Shown: positions 39,429 through 46,584 of the stretch, piece by piece | Layout: each line of letters begins with the position of its first letter | Position numbering within the stretch: the first letter of the stretch is position 1 | NCBI GenBank assembly: GCA_027488985.1 | Contig: JAIYAR010000007.1 | Span: 1 to 64,000 of the forward strand | Origin: Comamonadaceae bacterium | GTDB taxonomy: Bacteria > Pseudomonadota > Gammaproteobacteria > Burkholderiales > Burkholderiaceae_C | DNA: 64,000 nucleotides | Reading direction: 5' to 3' | Made by a program: the position numbers and the translations under genes | The notes under the pieces: model-generated | The model's database searches: none | Seen by the model: the letters and a program-made list of their open reading frames with translations, nothing else | What the model was told of the DNA's origin: nothing

Positions 39429-39858
39429 GGTGCGCGCCTCCCTTGAAGCTGCTAAGTGATTGTTTTTGCTTGATTTTCGTCAGTATATGACTTGCTATGC
39501 AATCCATTAACAAACCGTGAAACCCCGCAAGACCGCCGAATAACATGGCAGGCAGCAGGCCGGTGGTTGCAGTGTCAGTCCGCTAAGCGGTTGATCTGTA
39601 TGGATATTTTCCCGCTTTGGGTGGATGGTTCACAAATAACAATCTTGCAAACCACGCAAACTCCCTCGCCAGAAGACACGTTGGCAAGCCAAAGGAAACG
39701 TCCGTTTCCGCTGCATTCCGGCTGTTCAAGTGGTTACCACACGTTTCCGCCGATGCTGGCCAGTTTACCTAGTCAAATCGGTTTTTCGCTGGATTTAAGT
39801 TGTACGCAGCTTAATGAAAAAGAGCCACCAGCGCCCATGAATAAAGCGCAAGCAGCTA
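39429..39858. other. Non-coding region upstream of the cassette pair
   Basis: A 430-bp stretch with no convincing gene. It holds a small perfect hairpin, GGAAACG-TC-CGTTTCC (39694-39709), and at its right end part of a dispersed repeat. I looked for a third attC or an attI site just upstream of the membrane-protein cassette and found only an imperfect GTTAATG (39505-39511, minus). No integrase gene is visible. Confidence 0.5.
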
Positions 39859-39862
39859 TCAA
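39824..39862 (-). repeat. Dispersed repeat copy at the dehydratase stop codon
   Basis: The minus strand reads TGATAGCTGCTTGCGCTTTA then TTCATGGGCGCTGGTGGC. The first three bases are the TGA stop of the dehydratase gene, so the repeat lies directly at the 3' end of that gene. Confidence 0.8.
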
Positions 39863-40824
39863 TTCCGCAGCACCTCGGCAAACACCGCCGAGTCCACATT
39901 CCCTCCGCACAAGGTAATCCCCACCGTCTGCCCCTGCAGGCTTTCGCGCTCTTGCATCGCTGCCGCAAAGCTGGCAGCACCAGCGCCTTCGGCCACGTTG
40001 TGGGTGCAGGCGAAGATGTCGCGCATTGCTTGGGCGACTTCGGTGTCGGTCACTTGCACTAGGTGGTCGATGGCGCCCATCAATATTTCCAGCGCCTCGG
40101 AGTCGGCGACGCGGCAGGCCATGCCGTCGGCCAGTTGGGTGGTCACGGGCGCCTCCACCACTTTGCCGGCTGCGAATGAATCGGCATAGGTGGTGGCGTG
40201 GGCGCTCACCACGCCGACGATGCGGGCGCGGTGGCCCAGCGCGTGCTTGGCAGCCACGGCGCTGCAGGCACCGGAGCCTTGGCCGATGGGCACATAAATC
40301 ACATCCAACTCCGGCGCGGCTTTGAGCAGTTCCCACCAATACGTAGCCACGCCGCGCAGCAGGTCGGGGTGGAAGCTGGGCACCATATGGGCGCCACGGT
40401 CTTGGGCGAGTTGAATGGCGAACTCGCGACTCTCTTGAAAGTCGGTGCCGTGCTCGATGAGGGTGACGCCCAGTGCGCGCATGGCGGCGTTCTTTTCCAC
40501 CGAGTTGCCGTGCGGGACCACGATGGTGCAGGGCACGCCATGTGCCCGTGCGGCCCAGCCCACGCTTTGGCCGTGGTTGCCGCGGGTAGCGCCCACCACT
40601 TCGGCGGGCATGGCGCCGCGCTGGGCCAGCTGGTCAAAGTAGGTCAGGCCGCCGCGGATTTTGAAAGCGCCCACCGGCGTGTGGTTCTCGTGCTTGACCC
40701 AGCAGGTCGCGCCCAGCAGGCTGGAGAGCTGGCCCCAGCGGTACTGCGGCGTGGGGCCGAATTCGCGGTACACCACCTGGGCCGCAGCTTCGATGTCTCG
40801 CAGGGTGGGGAGCAATGCGTTCAT
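39859..40824 (-). CDS. Threonine/serine dehydratase family PLP enzyme
   Basis: A 321-residue fold-type II PLP enzyme. The lysine that binds PLP is in HTPVGAFKIRGGLTYF (about residue 54), the substrate-binding loop is ATRGNHGQSVG, and the phosphate loop is PIGQGSGACSAVAAK. There is no ACT domain, so it is a catabolic-type or uncharacterised deaminase, not the feedback-controlled biosynthetic IlvA. The first four bases overlap the end of the phzF gene (ATGA). It is the last gene of the eight-gene operon. Confidence 0.88.
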   Translation of the reverse strand: MNALLPTLRDIEAAAQVVYREFGPTPQYRWGQLSSLLGATCWVKHENHTPVGAFKIRGGLTYFDQLAQRGAMPAEVVGATRGNHGQSVGWAARAHGVPCTIVVPHGNSVEKNAAMRALGVTLIEHGTDFQESREFAIQLAQDRGAHMVPSFHPDLLRGVATYWWELLKAAPELDVIYVPIGQGSGACSAVAAKHALGHRARIVGVVSAHATTYADSFAAGKVVEAPVTTQLADGMACRVADSEALEILMGAIDHLVQVTDTEVAQAMRDIFACTHNVAEGAGAASFAAAMQERESLQGQTVGITLCGGNVDSAVFAEVLRN

Positions 40825-41759
40825 AGAAAAACCTTTCCTTCAATACATGTGACCGAATCGCCACCCACCCACACTTGGCCCTGCGCGTCTTGCTCAATAA
40901 AAACGCGGCCGGCGCGGCCTATGCAGGTGCCTTGGGCGGCCACGTAGCGGGCGGGGGCGATGCCATCAGCAATCAGCCACTGGGCGAGGCTGGCGTTAAA
41001 GCTGCCGGTGACCGGGTCTTCGGTAACGCCGATATCGTCCGCAAAGAAGCGGACTTCGATGGACGGGGTGTCGTCTGGCTCGGTGGCGTTCGCGTTGTCA
41101 CTACTGCCAAAAGCGCGCGCTTCGCGGTTGCTGCGTACTATCAAATCAGGAGCTGCTGGCGCAACATCCATGCCGGCGACACCGATGCCGCGTGCCAAAC
41201 CTTTGAGGGCGGAGTGATCGGGGCGCAAGTCCAGCACAGTGTCCATGCTGTCGAGCAGGAGGCCCAGCCACACCGGCCCGTTGTCCAGCCACTGGGCTGC
41301 GCGGATTTGCTCGGTGCGCAGCCCCAAGCCGGCAGCCACCCGCGCGATCAGTGCCGCATCGGGCGTGCTGCGCTGCAGGCTGGGTGCGGCAAAGGCCAGG
41401 CGGGTGCCGTCGCGCTTGAGTTGGACCAAACCTTTGGCGCACTCCTGCACGATGGTGTCCGCTGCTTTGGGCGCGCCGCCCGCCTGCAGCCAGGCGTGGC
41501 AGCTGCCCAACGTGGGATGGCCGGCAAACGGCAACTCGCTGCCGGGGGTGAAGATGCGCACCCGGTAGTCCGCGCCAAGCGCTGCCGCTGAGGGGCTGGG
41601 GGGGAGCAAAAAAGTGGTCTCGCTCAGGTTGGTCCAGCGGGCGAAGGCCTGCATCTCGTCATCGCTAAGGCCGCTGCCGTCCATCACCACGCCCAAGGCG
41701 TTGCCGAGGTAGGGGATGCGGGTGAAGACGTCGACTTGTTGGTAAGCGCGTGGGGTCAT
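40821..41759 (-). CDS. PhzF family isomerase/epimerase, copy 1
   Basis: A 312-residue protein of the diaminopimelate-epimerase fold. N-terminal QVDVFTRIPYLGNALGVV, then the conserved acid in NLSETTFLLPP (about residue 44) and LPFAGHPTLGSCHAW, and C-terminal EDPVTGSFNASLAQWLI, all typical of PhzF. Homologues isomerise aromatic or amino acid-derived compounds; the substrate is unknown. It is about 22 residues longer than its tandem paralogue at 41776-42648 and carries a dispersed-repeat copy in its middle. Confidence 0.86.
   Translation of the reverse strand: MTPRAYQQVDVFTRIPYLGNALGVVMDGSGLSDDEMQAFARWTNLSETTFLLPPSPSAAALGADYRVRIFTPGSELPFAGHPTLGSCHAWLQAGGAPKAADTIVQECAKGLVQLKRDGTRLAFAAPSLQRSTPDAALIARVAAGLGLRTEQIRAAQWLDNGPVWLGLLLDSMDTVLDLRPDHSALKGLARGIGVAGMDVAPAAPDLIVRSNREARAFGSSDNANATEPDDTPSIEVRFFADDIGVTEDPVTGSFNASLAQWLIADGIAPARYVAAQGTCIGRAGRVFIEQDAQGQVWVGGDSVTCIEGKVFL
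41137..41176 (+). repeat. Dispersed repeat copy inside phzF copy 1
   Basis: The plus strand reads ACTATCAAATCAGGAGCTGC followed by TGGCGCAACATCCATG. It encodes part of the stretch VAGMDVAPAAPDLIV on the minus strand. A similar block is at the matching place in the other PhzF gene. Confidence 0.65.
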
Positions 41760-41775
41760 GGGCGGTCTCGTCGGG

Positions 41776-42648
41776 TTACAGAGTGGCGCTGCCGCGTATG
41801 CAGGTGACCGAGTCACCGCCCACCCAGACCTGGCCGTTGGCGTCCTGGCGGATGTAGATGCGGCCTTCGCGCTGGATGCAGGTGCCCTGGTGCACCACGT
41901 AGCTGGCGGGCATGTAGCCGTCCGCAATCAGCCACTGGGCCAGGCTGGCGTTCAAGCTGCCGGTGACGGGGTCTTCGTTGATGCCGTTCAGCGCCGCAAA
42001 GGCGCGCACTTCCAGCTTGCTTGCTATCGAATCAGGAGCTGCTCGCGCAATATCCACGGCGGCTACACCCACTTTCACTCCTAAATTCTTGAGGGCAGGG
42101 TGGTCGGGCTGCAGTTGCAGCACGGATTGCATGTCGTCCACCAGCACGCCCAGCCAGTCGGTGCCGTTGCTCAGGTGCTGGGCCGAGATGATTTGCTTGG
42201 CCGTCAGGCCCAGCGCGTGCGCCACCTGCGCCAGCAAGCCGGGGTTTGGGTTTTTCCGCTGGAACGAGGGCGCCGCAAAGGCCAGGCGGCTGCCATCGCG
42301 GCAGATTTGCACCAGGCCTTTGGCGCACTCTTGCACGATGCGGTCTTTGGCTCGGGGTGTGCCACCGGCCTCCAGCCAGGCGTGGCAGCTGCCCAGCGTG
42401 GGGTGGCCGGCAAAAGGCAGCTCGCCGCCGGGGGTGAAGATGCGCACCCGGTAATCCGCGCCCTGCGCCGTCGCCTCGGGCGTGGGCGGCAGCAAAAAGG
42501 TGGTTTCGCTCAAGTTGGTCCATCGTGCAAAGCCCTGCATCTGCGCATCGTTCAGGCCGCTACCCCTGAGCACGACGGCCAGCGGGTTACCCAGATACGG
42601 CTGGGCAGTGAACACATCGACTTGGGCGAAGGGGCGAAGCTGGGGCAC
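41776..42648 (-). CDS. PhzF family isomerase/epimerase, copy 2
   Basis: A 290-residue paralogue of the neighbouring PhzF protein, in the same orientation with 16 bp between them. The shared blocks are QVDVFTAQPYLGNPLAVVL, FARWTNLSETTFLLPP, LPFAGHPTLGSCHAWLEAG and NEDPVTGSLNASLAQWLI. The tandem pair suggests a local duplication followed by divergence. Both copies keep the conserved acid, so both may be active, perhaps on different substrates or as a heterodimer. Confidence 0.86.
   Translation of the reverse strand: MPQLRPFAQVDVFTAQPYLGNPLAVVLRGSGLNDAQMQGFARWTNLSETTFLLPPTPEATAQGADYRVRIFTPGGELPFAGHPTLGSCHAWLEAGGTPRAKDRIVQECAKGLVQICRDGSRLAFAAPSFQRKNPNPGLLAQVAHALGLTAKQIISAQHLSNGTDWLGVLVDDMQSVLQLQPDHPALKNLGVKVGVAAVDIARAAPDSIASKLEVRAFAALNGINEDPVTGSLNASLAQWLIADGYMPASYVVHQGTCIQREGRIYIRQDANGQVWVGGDSVTCIRGSATL
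42021..42064 (+). repeat. Dispersed repeat copy inside phzF copy 2
   Basis: The plus strand reads TTGCTATCGAATCAGGAGCT then GCTCGCGCAATATCCACGGC. It encodes part of VAAVDIARAAPDSIA. Its position in the protein matches the block in the paralogue, so the repeat was present before the duplication or was copied with it. Confidence 0.65.
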
Positions 42649-42672
42649 GAGGAGCCTTTCTAGGGGGGAGCT

Positions 42673-43296
42673 TTATGAAATAGGGAGGTCGAGCACACCG
42701 CGCGTGGCCGGGCGCGCCAGGATGGCCGCAAACCAGCGCTCCAGGTGCGGCCAGTCAGGCCGCGGCTGGGGCAGGGCGAACCAGCGGTGCACATCGCAGG
42801 CCACCGGAATGTCGGCCATGCTGAAGTGCTCGCCGCACATCCAGGTGCGGGTGGCCAAATGGTCGTTGAGCTGTGCCATGGCCGGCTCGGTGGCTGCAGT
42901 GGAGCGGGCAATCACCGCCGGGTCGCGCTTGTCAGCCGGTGTGCGGAACCATTGCAGAAACGCGCCACCGCTCTCGCGGTTCAGGGTGGTTTGCTGCCAG
43001 TCCATCCAGCGCTCTGCGTCAAAGCGTTGTGCCAGGTCCTGGGGGTAGAGCTGGTCATTGCCGTACTTGGCAAAGATGTAGCGCACGATGGCGTTGCTCT
43101 CCCAGAGAACAAAGTCGCCGTCCTGCAGCGTGGGCACCAGCGCGTTAGGGTTCATGGCCAGGTATTCGGGGGTTTTGACCACCCCGAAGGCCATGCCCGC
43201 ATCGCTGCGGGTAAAGGCGACGCCGGTTTCTTGCGCGGCCCACACCACTTTGCGTACATTGAGCGAACTCAGGCGCCCCCAGATATGGACCGTCAT
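42673..43296 (-). CDS. Glutathione S-transferase family protein
   Basis: A 207-residue protein. The thioredoxin-like N-terminal domain starts MTVHIWGRLSSLNVRKVVWA, where Ser10/Ser11 could activate glutathione. It also has NPNALVPTLQDGDFVLWESN, the conserved glutathione-binding block with Glu-Ser. The helical C-terminal domain includes FSMADIPVACDVHRW. The substrate is unknown. It ends 24 bp before phzF copy 2 and starts 2 bp after the aminotransferase stop, so it is within the operon. Confidence 0.87.
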   Translation of the reverse strand: MTVHIWGRLSSLNVRKVVWAAQETGVAFTRSDAGMAFGVVKTPEYLAMNPNALVPTLQDGDFVLWESNAIVRYIFAKYGNDQLYPQDLAQRFDAERWMDWQQTTLNRESGGAFLQWFRTPADKRDPAVIARSTAATEPAMAQLNDHLATRTWMCGEHFSMADIPVACDVHRWFALPQPRPDWPHLERWFAAILARPATRGVLDLPIS

Positions 43297-43298
43297 GT

Positions 43299-44525
43299 TC
43301 AGCTCCTTTGGGCGTGGATGGCTTCGGCCAGGGCGGCCACACCGCGGTGGATCTCTTCCACACTGGGAGTCACAAAGCTCAGGCGCATGGATCGGGCGTC
43401 GGCGTTGCCGGCATAGAACGGCGCGCCGGGCACAAAGGCCACGCCTTTGTCCACCGCGTAGGGCAGCAGGTCCACCGCGTTCATGCCGGCAGGCAGGCGC
43501 GCCCACAAGAACATGCCACCGGCCGGAGTGTTCCAGGTGAAGGTGCTGTCGGCATTGGCAGAGTCCGGGCCTTGCGACTCGGGGAAGTGCTTGGCCAGCG
43601 CTTCCAACATCGCGTCGCGCTGGGCTTTGTAGAGGCTGCGGATGGTGGGCACATGGCGGTCCAGGAAACCGTTTTGCATCACCTCAAAAATCAGGCGCTG
43701 GTTGAAGCCGGGGCTGTGCAGGTCGGCCGCTTGCTTGGCTTGCAAGAGTTTGGGGTACACCGCCTTGGGTGCCACGATAAAGCCCATGCGCAGGCCGGGC
43801 GCCAGTACCTTGGAGAACGAGCCCAGATAAATGCCGCCTTCGGGGTTGCGCGCAGTCAGCGGGGCTGGTGGGGCGTGGTCAAACCACAGGTCGCCATAGG
43901 GGTTGTCTTCCATGATGGGCAGGCCGCTGCGGGCGGCTTCTGCGCTCAAGGCCGCACGGCGCGCTTCGGTCATGCTGCGGCCGGTGGGGTTCTGGAAGTT
44001 GGGCAACACGTACAAAAAGCGGGCGTCGGCAGACTTGGCGGCCAGGTCGGCAATGTCTATGCCTTCGGCGTCGCTGGCCACGCTCACCACATTCGGCTCC
44101 ATGGGGGTGAAGGCCATCACCGCGCCCAAATAGGTGGGGGACTCGACCAGCACCTTGCTGTCTTTGTCGATCAAAATTTTGGCAACCAGGTCCAGGCCCT
44201 GCTGCGAGCCGGTGGTGATGAGCACCTGCGCGGGGTCCACATTCCAGGTCACGCCGGCGGCGGCGCTTTGCGCTTTGAGCTGGGCGGCGACGAGTTCGCG
44301 CAAGGGGCCATAGCCCTCGCTGGCGGCGTACTGCAGTGCGCCTGCGGGGTCGTCTTTGAGCACCTTGGCGCAGGCGGCTTCAAACTCGGCCACCGGGAAG
44401 GTTTTGCTGCTGGGCAGGCCGCCGGCAAAGCTGATGATGCCGGGCTTCTCAGTCACTTTGAGGATCTCGCGGATCACCGAGGGGTTCATCTTGGCGGCAC
44501 GTTCGGCCAGGGTCCAGTGGGTCAT
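43299..44525 (-). CDS. PLP-dependent aminotransferase (class I/II, LysN-like)
   Basis: A 408-residue fold-type I aminotransferase. Conserved parts: KPGIISFAGGLPSSKTFPV (about 28-46), ITTGSQQGLDLVAKIL, LPNFQNPTGRSMTEARR, EDNPYGDLWF and SFSKVLAPGLRMGF with the PLP lysine. It resembles 2-aminoadipate or branched/aromatic aminotransferases of the MocR-related group; the exact amino donor is unknown. The ATG at 44525 is chosen: an upstream frame of about 98 codons has no family similarity. Confidence 0.87.
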   Translation of the reverse strand: MTHWTLAERAAKMNPSVIREILKVTEKPGIISFAGGLPSSKTFPVAEFEAACAKVLKDDPAGALQYAASEGYGPLRELVAAQLKAQSAAAGVTWNVDPAQVLITTGSQQGLDLVAKILIDKDSKVLVESPTYLGAVMAFTPMEPNVVSVASDAEGIDIADLAAKSADARFLYVLPNFQNPTGRSMTEARRAALSAEAARSGLPIMEDNPYGDLWFDHAPPAPLTARNPEGGIYLGSFSKVLAPGLRMGFIVAPKAVYPKLLQAKQAADLHSPGFNQRLIFEVMQNGFLDRHVPTIRSLYKAQRDAMLEALAKHFPESQGPDSANADSTFTWNTPAGGMFLWARLPAGMNAVDLLPYAVDKGVAFVPGAPFYAGNADARSMRLSFVTPSVEEIHRGVAALAEAIHAQRS

Positions 44526-44575
44526 AGAGTCTCCAGAGAAATACAGTGTCTTTGTGTTGTGAATCGATAGGTTGC

Positions 44576-44905
44576 TCAGTCCACCACAAACAGGGTGGCG
44601 CCCAGAGGGGCGGTAGAGCGATGTGGTTCGGCATTGTCGGCCACTTGGTAACTCATTCCGGGACGCAGCGTGAAGGTCCGGCCGTCTTCGAGTTCCGTGT
44701 GCAGTTCGCCCTGCAGGCAGAGCAGGATGTGGCCTTTGACACACCAGTGGTCTGACACATAGCCCGGTGTGTACTCCACCATGCGCACCCGCACACTGCC
44801 AAAGTGTTGTGTGCGCCACAGAGCACGTCCGGCTTGGGCGCTTTTTTCTTCGGTCGGGATGGCGGACCAGTCGGTGGTGCCAAAGGGGATGTTGTGCATT
44901 TCCAT
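44576..44905 (-). CDS. Small cupin protein (DHCW-type)
   Basis: A 109-residue single-domain cupin. Motif-like parts are DHWCVKGHILLCLQGELHTE, with a histidine and cysteine pattern typical of the DHCW cupin group, and RPGMSYQVADNAEPHRST for the second motif. It has no signal peptide. Cupins may bind a metal and act as isomerases or dioxygenases; no substrate can be inferred. It sits between the LysE gene and the aminotransferase in the operon. Confidence 0.78.
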   Translation of the reverse strand: MEMHNIPFGTTDWSAIPTEEKSAQAGRALWRTQHFGSVRVRMVEYTPGYVSDHWCVKGHILLCLQGELHTELEDGRTFTLRPGMSYQVADNAEPHRSTAPLGATLFVVD

Positions 44906-44915
44906 GATTGGGTTT

Positions 44916-45533
44916 TCAGCTTGTCAGCATGGGGTAGAGCGAGGCCACCAAAGCCAGCGCCATCGTGATGTTGAAGATGCGCAGGCGCAGCGGGTCTTGC
45001 AGCAGGCCGCGCATGGCCTGCCCAAAGCCCACCCAAAAGGCAGAGCAGGGTGCGCCCAGCACCATGAAGAGGCCTGCCAGCAGCGCCACTTGCGCCATGC
45101 CGGCATTGGGCGGCAGGTAGGTGCTCATGCAGGTCACAGCCATCACCCAGGCTTTGGGGTTCACCCACTGGAAAGCGGCCGCCGCCCAAAAGCCCATGGG
45201 TTGGATAGTGGGTGGCGTGTTGCCGCCATCAGCATCCGCAGCAGGGGCCGGGCGGGCGCTTGCCAGCTTCCAGGCGATCCAGAGCATGTAGGCCGAGCCT
45301 GCGTAGCGCAGCAAGTCGTACAACTGCGGAAACCGATCCAGCACCGAGTGCAGGCCCAAGCCCACACACAAAATCATGAAGGTGAAACCGAGGTTCACGC
45401 CCCACAGGTGCGGCTGCGCACGGCGGAAGCCGAAGTTCACACCCGAGGCCATGAGCATGGTGTTGTTGGGCCCTGGGGTGATGGAGCTGACGACTGCAAA
45501 CAAGCCGGCAGCGAAAAGGGTGTCCAGGTTCAT
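44916..45533 (-). CDS. LysE family amino acid exporter
   Basis: A 205-residue membrane protein with about six helices. It starts MNLDTLFAAGLFAVVSSITP followed by the conserved PGPNNTMLMASGVNFG motif, and has FQWVNPKAWVMAVTCMSTYL in the second half, both typical of LysE/RhtB exporters. The start overlaps the stop of the EamA gene (ATGA), so the two transporters are coupled. The exported amino acid is unknown. Confidence 0.88.
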   Translation of the reverse strand: MNLDTLFAAGLFAVVSSITPGPNNTMLMASGVNFGFRRAQPHLWGVNLGFTFMILCVGLGLHSVLDRFPQLYDLLRYAGSAYMLWIAWKLASARPAPAADADGGNTPPTIQPMGFWAAAAFQWVNPKAWVMAVTCMSTYLPPNAGMAQVALLAGLFMVLGAPCSAFWVGFGQAMRGLLQDPLRLRIFNITMALALVASLYPMLTS

Positions 45534-46474
45534 GTGGACGCCCCCCGTGTTGTGCTGGTGGCAGGCGGAGGAGCCGGCGGTAAGGAGGCAAAGCGCTTGC
45601 CGATGAACACAGTCGACACCACGGCCAAAGCAAAGCCCACGGTCACCAGATCGAGCGACTCCCCCAGAAGTGGAATGGCAGCCAGAATGCTCAAGAAAGG
45701 TTGCAACAGTTGTATCTGGCTGACCTTGAGCGTGCCGCCCAATGCCAGGCCGCGGTACCAGGCAAAAAAGCCCGCCCACATGGAAAACACACCCACGTAA
45801 CCCAGCGCCCACCAGGAGCTGGCGCGGATGCTGTGCTCCGGCCAGGTCAGCAGAGCCCCCGGCAGGGTGACGGGGAGGGCCAGCACACACACCCAGCAGA
45901 TGACCTGCTCCGCACCCAGTGTGGGCGTGACCTTGGCGCCATATACATAGCCCAGCGCGGCAGAGATCACAGCGCCCAGCATCAGCACATCCCCCCACTC
46001 CAAAGCCAGACTCGGTCCGTGTTGCGTGGCGCGGTAGAGCGAAAAGCCCACCACCAGTGCCGAACCGATGCAGGCACTCAGCCAGAAGCCCAGCCGGGCG
46101 CGTTGGTGCATGACGATGGCGGCGACCACGGCGGTCGCTAGTGGCAGTAAGGCAATTATGACGGCGGCATGGCTCGCGCTGATGGTCAGCAGCGCATAGC
46201 CAATGAGCAGCGGGAAACCCAGTGCATTGCCCAGCGCGGCAATGCTCAGGGGACGCCACTCGGCCGCATTGGGCCAGCGCGAGCGGGTGGCGAGCAGAAA
46301 CACGATCGACAAGCCGCCGGCCAATGCAGCGCGGCCCAGTGTCACAAACCAGGGCGAGAGCTGGGGCGCGTCGGCGGTGCCGGTGGCCAGGCGGGTCATG
46401 GGCAGGGTGATGGCAAAGATCGCCACGCCCAGCAGGCCCAGCCAGAGGCCGCGTGTTTCGTTTTTGGAATTCAT
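45530..46474 (-). CDS. EamA/DMT superfamily transporter
   Basis: A 314-residue integral membrane protein with about ten hydrophobic helices in two repeated EamA halves. Landmarks are GLWLGLLGVAIFAITLPMTR at the start and VSQIQLLQPFLSILAAIPLL in the second half. DMT members export amino acids or metabolites. It is the first gene of the minus-strand operon and lies back to back with the MocR-type regulator. The ATG at 46474 is taken because the upstream codons overlap the control region. Confidence 0.85.
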   Translation of the reverse strand: MNSKNETRGLWLGLLGVAIFAITLPMTRLATGTADAPQLSPWFVTLGRAALAGGLSIVFLLATRSRWPNAAEWRPLSIAALGNALGFPLLIGYALLTISASHAAVIIALLPLATAVVAAIVMHQRARLGFWLSACIGSALVVGFSLYRATQHGPSLALEWGDVLMLGAVISAALGYVYGAKVTPTLGAEQVICWVCVLALPVTLPGALLTWPEHSIRASSWWALGYVGVFSMWAGFFAWYRGLALGGTLKVSQIQLLQPFLSILAAIPLLGESLDLVTVGFALAVVSTVFIGKRFASLPPAPPPATSTTRGAST

Positions 46475-46481
46475 GCGATTC

Positions 46482-46518
46482 ACTGTACTTTGAAAAACAG
46501 CACAGTTGCAGTACAGTT
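46482..46518. promoter_or_regulatory. Candidate MocR operator in divergent promoter
   Basis: The 110-bp gap between the EamA gene and the mocR-type gene contains ACTGTAC (46482-46488) and its exact inverse GTACAGT (46511-46517). ACAGTT is also repeated directly at 46502-46507 and 46513-46518, 11 bp apart, one helical turn. MocR/GabR regulators bind repeats in such divergent gaps. No single best -10/-35 pair stands out. Confidence 0.5.
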
Positions 46519-46584
46519 TTGCTAAACAGCCTGCAATCTGTATTGCTGGCATGACCGTTACAGCCCTGCCCAAAGTGTCCGCCC

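Noticed and set aside
39505..39511. GTTAATG as the upstream core of a third attC or an attI site
   Set aside because: It breaks the GTTRRRY pattern at two positions and no paired arm was found.
39492..39917. A 141-codon plus-strand frame between the cassette and dehydratase genes
   Set aside because: It runs into the dehydratase gene on the other strand, has no ribosome binding site, and its composition looks random.
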